Shown one piece after another: positions 1 through 5,940 of a stretch of 8,431 nt of DNA. The stretch lies in contig MHGM01000028.1 in NCBI GenBank assembly GCA_001805565.1, forward strand, positions 1 through 8,431, read 5' to 3'. The translations under genes and the position numbers were made by a program. How positions within the stretch are numbered: position 1 is the first letter of the stretch; the number at the start of each line of letters is the position of its first letter. The DNA comes from Omnitrophica WOR_2 bacterium RIFCSPHIGHO2_01_FULL_52_10 (GTDB taxonomy: Bacteria; Omnitrophota; Gorgyraeia; Zapsychrales; Zapsychraceae). The notes below the pieces were generated by a model. It ran no database searches. It had not been told where the DNA came from and worked only from the letters and a program-made list of their open reading frames with translations.

Positions 1-2
1 CA

Positions 3-1694
3 GTCAGAATTGGCGAAATACTGGTTGAAAAACAGCTCATCACCGAGGAGCAGCTGGCCCAGGCGGTGGCGGAACATCAAAAGAGCAAGGAGTTCCTCGG
101 ACAGACGCTCATCCGTTTGGGTTTTATCAGCGAGGAAAAACTCCTGAAGATCCTGGCGGGGCAGCAGGGCATTACCTTCCTGAATTTGCAGGACGTCAAA
201 TTCGATGACGAGATCATCAAAAAGATGCCGGCCAAGTTCGCCTGGCATTACAAGATCATGCCCATTACCCTCAAGGGCAACGTGCTGACCGTGGCCATGT
301 CCAACCCCTTTGATATGTGGTCGGTCGATGACCTCGAGACAAATTTGGGATATCGCGTCGAGACGGTGCTGGCGCTGTCATCGGATATCGTTGACGCCAT
401 CCGCAAATACTACGGGGTGGGCGCGGAAACCATCGAGCGCATCCTCGCCGAAACGCCGCAGGGAGAAAAGATCGCCGAGGCCGCCGCCAAAGAAAAGATC
501 GAGGACCTGGAAAAGTCCCCGGATGCGGCATCGGTGGTCAGGCTGGTCAACCAGATCCTCCAACAGGCCATCCAGGGCCGGGCGACCGACATCCATTTTG
601 AGCATTTCCGCAGTGAACTCCTTCTGCGTTACCGCGTCGACGGGATTCTTTACGACGCGCAGGTATCGGAGAACATGCGTTATCTTTACCCGGCCATCAT
701 CTCCCGCATCAAGGTCATGGCCAACCTCGATATCGTGGAGCGCCGGGTCCCCCAGGACGGCCGGGCGAAGGTCAAGATCGCCGAAGAGGAATACGAATTG
801 CGCGTTTCCGTTCTGCCCACACTTTCCGGCGAGAATGTGGTCATCCGTATCCTGCCGATGCTGATGCTTTTTAGCATGGCGGATCTGGGGATGCAGCCCG
901 GGGAGCTGCAGATCTTGCAGCGCGTTCTGCAAAAGCCGCATGGGATCATCTTCGTGACAGGCCCGACCGGCAGCGGGAAAACGACGACGCTTTATACCTG
1001 CTTGAGCCGGCTCAACACGCGGGAACGCAAGATCATCACTATCGAAGACCCGGTTGAGTATGAATTAAGGGGGGTCTCGCAAATCCAGGTCAACCCGAAG
1101 ATCAATTTGACGTTTGCCAGCGCGTTGCGCAGTATCCTGCGCCATGACCCGGATGTCATCATGGTCGGGGAGGTCCGGGACTTTGAAACGGCCAGTATCA
1201 CCATCCAGACGGCCTTGACCGGGCATTTGGTATTTTCCACCCTCCATACCAACGACGCGGCCGGCGCCGCGACAAGGTTGATTGACATGGGGATAGACCC
1301 GTTTTTAATTACCTCCTCGGTGGAGATGTTTGTGGCGCAAAGGCTGATCCGCAAGATCTGCGCGCAGTGCAAGGAACCGTCCAAAACTCCCCTGGAAAAA
1401 TCGCAGTTGGCCAATCTGCCCAAAGGGATAGACTCTAATAAACCTGTTTTCCGCGGCAAAGGATGCAACGCCTGCAACAACACCGGGTATAAAGGAAGGA
1501 CAGGGATTTACGAGCTTTTGGTGATGAATGAGACGATACGGGAAATGATCTTGCGCAAAGAATCTTCTGACAAAGTCGAGGCCAAGGCCATTGCGCTGGG
1601 GATGAAGCCGATGTCCCAGGACGGCTGGGAAAAAGTTTTCGCAGGTGTGACAACGCCCGAAGAAGTGCAACGCGTCACGCAAGTGGCGGAGTAG
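3..1694 (+). CDS. gspE: GspE/PilB-family secretion ATPase, 5' end cut by window edge
   Basis: Cytoplasmic hexameric ATPase that powers pseudopilus assembly. The reading frame is open from base 3 to the edge, and the codons before the GTG at 66 encode typical family sequence (RIGEILVEKQLITEEQLAQA), so the true start lies upstream. The N-terminal region is an MshEN/T2SSE-N type domain of two similar helical repeats. The catalytic core has the Walker A GPTGSGKTTT (960-989), the Asp box with ITIEDPVEY (about 1035-1061), the Walker B DPDVIMVGEVRD (1146-1181) and the His box TGHLVFSTLHTND just after 1219. A tetracysteine zinc motif follows: CAQC (1359-1370) and CNAC (1464-1475). All four cysteines favour the GspE/PilB extension class over PilT retraction ATPases. 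The gene ends in tandem TAG TAG stops. GspE rather than PilB is chosen from the neighbouring gspG-I-J-K set; the motifs alone do not separate the two. Confidence 0.96.
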   Translation, partial: VRIGEILVEKQLITEEQLAQAVAEHQKSKEFLGQTLIRLGFISEEKLLKILAGQQGITFLNLQDVKFDDEIIKKMPAKFAWHYKIMPITLKGNVLTVAMSNPFDMWSVDDLETNLGYRVETVLALSSDIVDAIRKYYGVGAETIERILAETPQGEKIAEAAAKEKIEDLEKSPDAASVVRLVNQILQQAIQGRATDIHFEHFRSELLLRYRVDGILYDAQVSENMRYLYPAIISRIKVMANLDIVERRVPQDGRAKVKIAEEEYELRVSVLPTLSGENVVIRILPMLMLFSMADLGMQPGELQILQRVLQKPHGIIFVTGPTGSGKTTTLYTCLSRLNTRERKIITIEDPVEYELRGVSQIQVNPKINLTFASALRSILRHDPDVIMVGEVRDFETASITIQTALTGHLVFSTLHTNDAAGAATRLIDMGIDPFLITSSVEMFVAQRLIRKICAQCKEPSKTPLEKSQLANLPKGIDSNKPVFRGKGCNACNNTGYKGRTGIYELLVMNETIREMILRKESSDKVEAKAIALGMKPMSQDGWEKVFAGVTTPEEVQRVTQVAE

Positions 1695-1697
1695 TAG

Positions 1698-1821
1698 AAT
1701 TTACAATAAACAAACTACAAATTACAAACAATATACAATCTTAAAATAACAATGACCAAAAATATTTTTGTATTTTGTGATTTGTAAATTGTTTGTGGTT
1801 TGGGAGTTGTGTATTGGAATT
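1698..1821. repeat. AT-rich imperfect inverted repeat with ~7-base periodicity between gspE and gspF
   Basis: It begins just after the gspE stops and ends 8 bases before the gspF start. The left arm (1698-1738) and right arm (1782-1821) are reverse complements at about 31 of 40 aligned positions with one gap. Within the arms, acaaatt-like words on the left and atttgta-like words on the right recur roughly every 7 bases with drift. The centre holds a perfect 14-base palindrome, CAAAAATATTTTTG (1757-1770). The composition is far more AT-rich than the genes on either side. I see no open protein here. It could form a long RNA or cruciform hairpin; any function is unknown. Confidence 0.8.
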
Positions 1822-1829
1822 TTAAATTT

Positions 1830-3095
1830 ATGCCCACCTTTATTTATAAAGCTAAAAGAGGTCCGGAGAACCTCGAAACAGGTGAAGTGACCGCCGTCCA
1901 TCCGGATGAGGCGGTCACGAAACTGGAGGCCATGGGGTTAAGCCCCATTACCATCGTCGAGAAAGAATCCGCCGGAGCCAGGACGGCCCCGCCCGCCGAA
2001 GAACATGCGCCGGCGCATTCCGGCGTCAAAAATTATTTGCCCGGCGTCCGGTTTGCCAAAGTCAGAACGAAGGATATCGATACGTTCACCTGGCAGCTGG
2101 CCAGCCTGGTCAAGGCGAGCGTGCCGATGCTGCGCGCGCTTTCGTTGATCTCCCAGCAGACCGACAACAAGGCGCTTAAAACAGTCGTTGACGATCTGCA
2201 CGATCAGGTCAAGGACGGCAAGACGCTCTCCGAAGGGATGCGCAAATACCCGCATCTTTTTAATAATCTTTATTTGAGCATGATCAGATCCGGCGAGCAG
2301 GGCGGCGTCCTGCACGAGGTTTTGTACCGGATCGCCGAATACCGCGAGAAAGAACAGGTGGTCGTCCGGAAGATCCAGGCGGCGCTGGCGTACCCGGCGG
2401 TCATGGTCGTCGTCGGGATCGGGACGGTCTTCGTCATGCTGACGGTGTTCATGCCAAAATTTATCGGCATTTTCGCGACGATGAAGCAAGCCCTGCCCGT
2501 GCCCACCCGGGTCCTGATCGGGAGCAGTCAATTTATGTCGAAGAACTGGATCGGATTCTTGATCGCCAGCGCTTTTATCGTGGTCATCTTCGGAAGGGTC
2601 AAGCCTTCCAGCCGGAAAAAATTTATGTTCGACCTGGTCAAGCTGCATATCCCGTTTATCCGGGAATTCATCCGTAATGCCGAGATCGCCAAATTCGCCA
2701 GGACCCTCGGGACCCTCCTGAAAAACGGTTTATCCGTCTATGACAGCCTGGCCCTTGCCACGGATACGCTGGATAATGACGCCCTGCGCACCCAGCTAAA
2801 ACAGGCCGGGCAGGATATCGTCCAGCAGGGGGCCACGCTATCTTCGAGTCTTTCGAAGATCAAAGTCTTCCCTCATTTTGCCGTGAACATGATCGCCGTC
2901 GGCGAAGAAAGCGGGAAGCTGGAAGAATCCTTAAGCGGCATTGCCAGTTCTTATGAGAAGGAAGTGGAGCAGGCTATCGGCGTGATGACCTCGCTTCTGG
3001 AACCCTTGCTGATCCTTGTGATCGGCGGGGTGATCGGATTTATCGTTTTCGCTTTATTGTTGCCGATATTCAACATCGGCACGATGGCGCGGTAG
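1830..3095 (+). CDS. gspF: GspF/PilC-family inner-membrane platform protein
   Basis: Polytopic inner-membrane protein that couples GspE to pseudopilus assembly. At 421 residues it is close to the usual family size of about 400. It starts MPTFIYKAK, a typical family opening, so ATG 1830 is chosen over the upstream in-frame TTG at 1800, which lies within the AT-rich repeat. No clear ribosome-binding site is seen. Two T2SSF domains are visible (about residues 80-205 and 280-405). Each has the family pattern of a short helix bundle with a G-E-x-(S/G)-G type turn: SGEQGGVLHEVL in the first and GEESGKLEESL in the second. Three membrane segments lie near residues 190-212, 240-258 and 390-413. A short Ala/Pro/Glu-rich linker at about residues 50-65 joins the N-terminal domain. 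It ends with tandem TAG TAG stops that run straight into the next repeat. Confidence 0.96.
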   Translation: MPTFIYKAKRGPENLETGEVTAVHPDEAVTKLEAMGLSPITIVEKESAGARTAPPAEEHAPAHSGVKNYLPGVRFAKVRTKDIDTFTWQLASLVKASVPMLRALSLISQQTDNKALKTVVDDLHDQVKDGKTLSEGMRKYPHLFNNLYLSMIRSGEQGGVLHEVLYRIAEYREKEQVVVRKIQAALAYPAVMVVVGIGTVFVMLTVFMPKFIGIFATMKQALPVPTRVLIGSSQFMSKNWIGFLIASAFIVVIFGRVKPSSRKKFMFDLVKLHIPFIREFIRNAEIAKFARTLGTLLKNGLSVYDSLALATDTLDNDALRTQLKQAGQDIVQQGATLSSSLSKIKVFPHFAVNMIAVGEESGKLEESLSGIASSYEKEVEQAIGVMTSLLEPLLILVIGGVIGFIVFALLLPIFNIGTMAR

Positions 3096-3096
3096 T

Positions 3097-3157
3097 AGAC
3101 ATCAGACTTCAGACTTCAGACATCAGACATCAGACATCAGACATCAGACAACAGACC
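3097..3157. repeat. Heptamer tandem array, unit AGAC(A/T)TC, left arm
   Basis: Eight head-to-tail 7-base units (3097-3152) plus a partial one follow the gspF stop directly; the first unit shares its first two bases with the second TAG. Units are AGACATC (five), AGACTTC (two) and AGACAAC (one). An inverted, more diverged copy of the same array lies at 3273-3300 inside gspG. Bases 3104-3133 are complementary to 3271-3300 at 26 of 30 positions. Confidence 0.93.
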
Positions 3158-3180
3158 AGAAAATTAATTGGCATTATTTC

Positions 3181-3187
3181 AGGGAGG
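3181..3187 (+). promoter_or_regulatory. Strong ribosome-binding site fixing the gspG start
   Basis: AGGGAGG lies 8 bases before the ATG at 3196. It is the best Shine-Dalgarno match seen in the window and supports that start even though it gives an unusually long prepilin leader. It sits between the two inverted heptamer arrays, so an RNA hairpin joining them would place it in the loop. Confidence 0.75.
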
Positions 3188-3195
3188 ATTCTCAC

Positions 3196-3708
3196 ATGCA
3201 GAATGATCGCGAAAGACAGGTTCAAATTTTAAGTTTTTTTCAATTTCCTAAAATTTGTTTTTCTTTTAGGCTGAAGTCTGACGTCTGTAGTCTGAAGACT
3301 ATACGTGGTTTCACGCTCATCGAGCTTATGATCGTCGTTATTATCATCGCCGCTTTGGCCGCGATGGTCGTACCCCGTTTGGGTTCGCGTTCCGAACAGG
3401 CTAAAGTGGCAGTCGCCGAGGCGGACATCGGTTCCAACATCGGCCTGGCTTTGAAATTGTATAAGCTGGATAACGGACGCTATCCAACGACATCCCAGGG
3501 ACTCAAAGGCCTTCTTTCGAAACCCACCTCGAGTCCGGTCCCCGGCAACTGGAACGGGCCGTATCTTGAGCGGGACCCTCTGGATCCGTGGAAGAATACC
3601 TATCAGTACAAGAGTCCGGGTTCGCATAACGCGGACAGTTATGACCTTTATTCGTTAGGCACTGATGGCGTGGAAGGGAACGAGGATGATGTTACGAATT
3701 GGCAATGA
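3196..3708 (+). CDS. gspG: GspG major pseudopilin with an extended, partly repeat-encoded leader
   Basis: Main subunit of the periplasmic pseudopilus, made as an inner-membrane precursor and cut by prepilin peptidase. The cleavage site is TIRG^FTLIELMIVV: Phe at +1 and Glu at +5 of the mature protein, as in the family, then a hydrophobic helix. Mature length is 132 residues. The family core is intact: LKLYKLDNGRYPTTSQGL, GPYLERDPLDPW, and the C-terminal acidic loop DGVEGNEDDVTNW matching the calcium-binding region of GspG. The oddity is the 38-residue leader, where about 6-12 is usual. Its last part is encoded by the inverted heptamer array at 3273-3300. No in-frame ATG, GTG or TTG lies between 3199 and the cleavage site, so the ATG at 3196 with its strong ribosome-binding site is the only conventional choice. 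Confidence 0.95.
   Translation: MQNDRERQVQILSFFQFPKICFSFRLKSDVCSLKTIRGFTLIELMIVVIIIAALAAMVVPRLGSRSEQAKVAVAEADIGSNIGLALKLYKLDNGRYPTTSQGLKGLLSKPTSSPVPGNWNGPYLERDPLDPWKNTYQYKSPGSHNADSYDLYSLGTDGVEGNEDDVTNWQ
3223..3257. repeat. 9-bp AT-rich inverted repeat in the gspG leader
   Basis: CAAATTTTA (3223-3231) and TAAAATTTG (3249-3257) are perfect reverse complements separated by 17 bases. The element lies between the gspG start and the right heptamer array, in the translated leader. It is AT-rich and short, so it may be chance or part of the larger repeat unit. Confidence 0.45.
3273..3300. repeat. Inverted heptamer array (right arm) inside the gspG leader
   Basis: Four 7-base units that, read on the minus strand, are AGTCTTC, AGACTAC, AGACGTC and AGACTTC, i.e. 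the unit of the 3097-3157 array in opposite orientation. The array is translated as part of the gspG leader and ends exactly 9 bases (codons Ile-Arg-Gly) before the first mature codon at 3310. Together with the left array it bounds a segment of about 200 bases holding the gspG ribosome-binding site and start. Confidence 0.85.
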
Positions 3709-4165
3709 CCAGGGTCCAGCGTACAGCGTACAGCGTATAGGGAAAGAAAAAATCCTATCCCCGATCCCCGATCCCCTATCCCCTCATAAGGGTGTTACGC
3801 TCGTCGAAGTCCTTCTCGCCGTCGTTATCCTTTCTATTGGTATCGCGGGTGTGCTGCGGGCGTACGCCGCTTCCATCGGGGCATTGGAGATTAGCCGCGA
3901 TACGGTCAATACGATTGAATTGTTAAAAGAAAAGATGGCGGATGTTGAACAGGACATGATCGAGCAGGGAGGGATCTCCGCGGGAAGCGCGCGCGGTCAA
4001 TTTGCAGAGGAATTTAAAGATTACAACTGGACGTGGGAGGCCAGGACGAGTGCCCGGGAAGGTCTCTGTGAATTGGCCATGTCCATTTTTCGTGGCGAGA
4101 ACGGCACGAGACAGTTTTCGGTAGTTACCTATGCGCCGAATAAGGATTATGAGCCGCAGGAATAA
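3689..4165 (+). CDS. gspI: GspI-type minor pseudopilin with a repeat-encoded leader
   Basis: Minor pseudopilin expected at the pseudopilus tip with GspJ and GspK. The cleavage site is HKG^VTLVEVLLAVVILSIG, with Val at +1 (Phe is commoner) and Glu at +5. Mature length is 123 residues, usual for GspI. The family pattern is visible in the helix, the LLKEKMADVEQDM segment, the WTWEA strand and the late FSVVTYAPN strand. ATG 3689 is chosen because AAGGGA (3674-3679) lies 9 bases before it; ATG 3686 next to it and ATG 3665 are alternatives. The 20-base overlap with gspG suggests translational coupling. The leader is 35 residues and reads through both heptamer arrays, giving a Pro/Ser-rich stretch (SPIPDPLSP). 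GspH was considered, but position before gspJ and the short length favour GspI. Confidence 0.88.
   Translation: MLRIGNDQGPAYSVQRIGKEKILSPIPDPLSPHKGVTLVEVLLAVVILSIGIAGVLRAYAASIGALEISRDTVNTIELLKEKMADVEQDMIEQGGISAGSARGQFAEEFKDYNWTWEARTSAREGLCELAMSIFRGENGTRQFSVVTYAPNKDYEPQE
3716..3743. repeat. Heptamer tandem array, unit ACAGCGT, in the gspI leader
   Basis: Units CCAGCGT, ACAGCGT and ACAGCGT run head to tail from 3716 to 3736, followed by a drifted unit ATAGGGA to 3743. The array begins 8 bases after the gspG stop and is read in the gspI frame. Confidence 0.8.
3757..3784. repeat. Heptamer tandem array, unit ATCCCC(G/T), in the gspI leader
   Basis: Four exact-length units (ATCCCCG twice, ATCCCCT twice) fill the bases with no interruption. 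It is separated from the ACAGCGT array by a purine-rich 13-base spacer flanked by ATAGG and CCTAT. The array ends exactly 9 bases (codons His-Lys-Gly) before the first mature codon of GspI at 3794. Confidence 0.88.
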
Positions 4166-4904
4166 AAAAGGTTTTATCCTGAACCAGTCCCCGGATAAAA
4201 GGACTGGTTCAGGATTCCGCCCAATGGCCTCCAGGCCATTGGGCTTCACAATCATCGAGCTTTTGCTGGCCGCTTCCATGATGAGCATGGTCGCCCTGGC
4301 CGTTCTTTCGACGTTCGGGACAGGCCTGCGGGCCTTTGAGCGCGTGCAATCTTTCGGGGGATTTCAGGCCGATGTCTTATTGTTCCTGGAAGGATTTGAG
4401 CGCGACGTGCGCAATACTTTTGTGTTTTCGGAGGTTAAATTTAAAGGGGATAGTCAAAGCATGAGCTTCGCGTCCGTCGGCACGAAGCTTGCTGAAGATG
4501 GCCATGCGTTTACTGTGCTTGAGGAAAGATCGTATGGTTTTGACAGCTCGCAAAAGGCGCTGGTAGAAAAGGAAGAAGATTTTGCCCCGGTAGTTTCCTC
4601 TGTTATTGAAGGAAGTGTTCGTACGCAACAAGTGGCTCCGATCAAGGCGGTCATGTTCCAGTATTATTCTTATCGCAAAGAGATCGAAGACGGGAAAGAA
4701 AAGATCGAATCCGGCTGGCAGGGGACGTGGACGGATGAGGAAAGGATTCCCCGGGGGATCAAGATTCAGTTGACCTTTGAGGAAGGCGGTAAGGAAGTTT
4801 CGCTGGCGCGGACGGTTTTTATCCCTTCCGGCGGGGATGTCGGCGGTGATGAGCAAGACGATGAAGAACAGGAGGCTGGCGCGGACGGGCAAGGAGATGT
4901 TTGA
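4149..4904 (+). CDS. gspJ: GspJ-type minor pseudopilin with a hairpin insertion in its leader
   Basis: Minor pseudopilin of the tip complex. The cleavage site is SRPLG^FTIIELLLAASMM, with Phe at +1 and Glu at +5. Family features include the long N-terminal helix, FLEGFERDVRNTF after it, and the late WTDEERIPRGIKIQLTF strand, a GspJ hallmark. ATG 4149 follows AAGGA at 4142-4146 and gives MSRRNKKGF, which looks like an ancestral leader; ATG 4131 is an in-frame alternative adding six residues. The start overlaps gspI by 17 bases. The leader is 32 residues, about 24 of them encoded by two perfect hairpins (4176-4244). The C-terminus carries an acidic tail of about 20 residues after IPSGG, which overlaps the start of gspK. 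Mature sequence otherwise looks intact. Confidence 0.9.
   Translation: MSRRNKKGFILNQSPDKRTGSGFRPMASRPLGFTIIELLLAASMMSMVALAVLSTFGTGLRAFERVQSFGGFQADVLLFLEGFERDVRNTFVFSEVKFKGDSQSMSFASVGTKLAEDGHAFTVLEERSYGFDSSQKALVEKEEDFAPVVSSVIEGSVRTQQVAPIKAVMFQYYSYRKEIEDGKEKIESGWQGTWTDEERIPRGIKIQLTFEEGGKEVSLARTVFIPSGGDVGGDEQDDEEQEAGADGQGDV
4176..4215. repeat. Perfect 15-bp hairpin (A) in the gspJ leader
   Basis: The left arm ATCCTGAACCAGTCC (4176-4190) and right arm 4201-4215 are exact reverse complements around a 10-base loop. The loop end GGATAAAA (4193-4200) is also the exact complement of TTTTATCC (4172-4179), so a shorter 8-bp fold competes with the main one. It is translated in the gspJ frame. Confidence 0.93.
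4219..4244. repeat. Perfect 12-bp hairpin (B) in the gspJ leader
   Basis: GCCCAATGGCCT (4219-4230) and AGGCCATTGGGC (4233-4244) are exact reverse complements with only CC between, so the RNA loop must open by a few pairs. It follows hairpin A after three bases and its right arm ends on the last base of the Gly codon at the cleavage site. Confidence 0.93.
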
Positions 4905-5940
4905 GAGGATCTCTTTCCCCGGATCGCGCGCCAAACGCGGGAGCATTCTGGTCGTCGTTTTGTGGGCTCTTTTTTTTCTGGCCGCCTTGGCCGCTGCCAT
5001 TTACGCGCTCCTGGTGCCCCAGATCGGACTGGCAGGACGGTTGAAAGACAGGACACGGCTTTATTATCTGGCCCAGGCGGGAGCGCAGAAGGCGATGGCG
5101 GTGCTGGCAGACGATGAAACGGAAGATACCGACGGGTTCAAGGATGTATGGGCTAACAGCGAAGAGGAATTTAAGGATATGCACTTGAGCGCAGAAGGAT
5201 ATGTCAGCGTCAGCTATAAATTGCTCAACGATGATGGCGCAGAAGAAACACGTTATGGTCTGGTGGATGAAGCAGGAAAGATCAATGTCAACAAGGCGAC
5301 CGCGGATGTCCTTGAACAACTTTTTGAATTGACGGCGCAGACGACCTCGCAGACGGCCAGCGATATCGCCGACTCGATATTGGATTGGGTCGATGAAGAC
5401 AGTGACCCGCATACCAACGGTGCCGAGGACGGTTACTATGAGGGGCTCGCGCAAGCTTACGCGTGCAAGGACGCGAAATTCCAGATCCGGGAGGAATTAC
5501 TGCTGGTCAAAGGGATGACGCAGGACATTTTCGATAAAGTCGGTGCGTATCTGACCGTTTATGGTAATGGGAAAGTAAATTTTAATACGGCCGGCAAATA
5601 TGTTTTAGAAGCGCTGGGAATGAGCGATACGCTGGCGGATAAATTGATCCAGTTTCGCCGCGGTAACGACGACCAGGAAGCAACGGCTGACGACAATATT
5701 TTCGAGTCCGTGGAAACCGTCGCGGCGTCGTTAAGCAATGGCGTCGGTTTGTCCGCGGAGGAAGCCGGGCAGTTAAACACTGTTATCGCTTCCGGTTTGG
5801 TGGGCGTGCGTTCGGATTATTTCAGCGGTGAGTCCAACGCCGAGTTGCGTTATGACGATGAGGAAGAAGCGAGGCCGACGAGCAACATCTTTTTTGTCGT
5901 GGACAGGGGAAAAAACATACGGTATTGGCGCGAACAATAA
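4849..5940 (+). CDS. gspK: GspK-type minor pseudopilin
   Basis: Large minor pseudopilin expected to cap the pseudopilus tip. The cleavage site is AKRG^SILVVVLWALFFL, with Ser at +1 and no Glu at +5, as is usual for GspK. After the helix come LYYLAQAGAQKAM, the GKINVNKA segment, the ILDWVDEDSDP and NGAEDGYYEGL stretch (acidic, metal-site region of GspK), and REELLLVKGMT from the T2SSK helical domain; VNFNTA begins the second such unit. ATG 4849 gives 363 residues with a 31-residue leader. Other in-frame starts are 4777 (TTG), 4837, 4861 and 4897; none has a convincing ribosome-binding site, so the start is uncertain while the mature protein is not. It overlaps gspJ by 56 bases. The stop TAA abuts the next ATG. 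Confidence 0.92.
   Translation: MSKTMKNRRLARTGKEMFERISFPGSRAKRGSILVVVLWALFFLAALAAAIYALLVPQIGLAGRLKDRTRLYYLAQAGAQKAMAVLADDETEDTDGFKDVWANSEEEFKDMHLSAEGYVSVSYKLLNDDGAEETRYGLVDEAGKINVNKATADVLEQLFELTAQTTSQTASDIADSILDWVDEDSDPHTNGAEDGYYEGLAQAYACKDAKFQIREELLLVKGMTQDIFDKVGAYLTVYGNGKVNFNTAGKYVLEALGMSDTLADKLIQFRRGNDDQEATADDNIFESVETVAASLSNGVGLSAEEAGQLNTVIASGLVGVRSDYFSGESNAELRYDDEEEARPTSNIFFVVDRGKNIRYWREQ

Noticed and set aside
66..68. GTG as the start of the GspE-type ATPase
   Set aside because: The same frame is open to the window edge and the codons from base 3 encode family-typical N-terminal sequence, so the gene is truncated rather than starting here.
378..941. Minus-strand open frame of 187 codons
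   Set aside because: It lies wholly inside the well-supported gspE and its translation shows no recognisable domain; it is a shadow of the GC-rich coding strand.
1938..2648. Minus-strand open frame of 236 codons
   Set aside because: It is antisense to gspF, rich in His, Asp and Arg as expected of a shadow frame, and has no supporting start signal.
3097..3157. CRISPR array
   Set aside because: Units are only 7 bases, head to tail, with no unique spacers and no cas genes in the window.
3167..3182. Sigma54-type promoter (TTGGCATTATTTCAGG) before gspG
   Set aside because: TGGCA resembles the -24 element, but the -12 TTGC element is missing at the required spacing.
3709..3793. An intergenic spacer with a late gspI start close to the cleavage site
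   Set aside because: There is no in-frame ATG, GTG or TTG between the arrays and the His-Lys-Gly codons, so the frame must begin upstream and the arrays must be translated.
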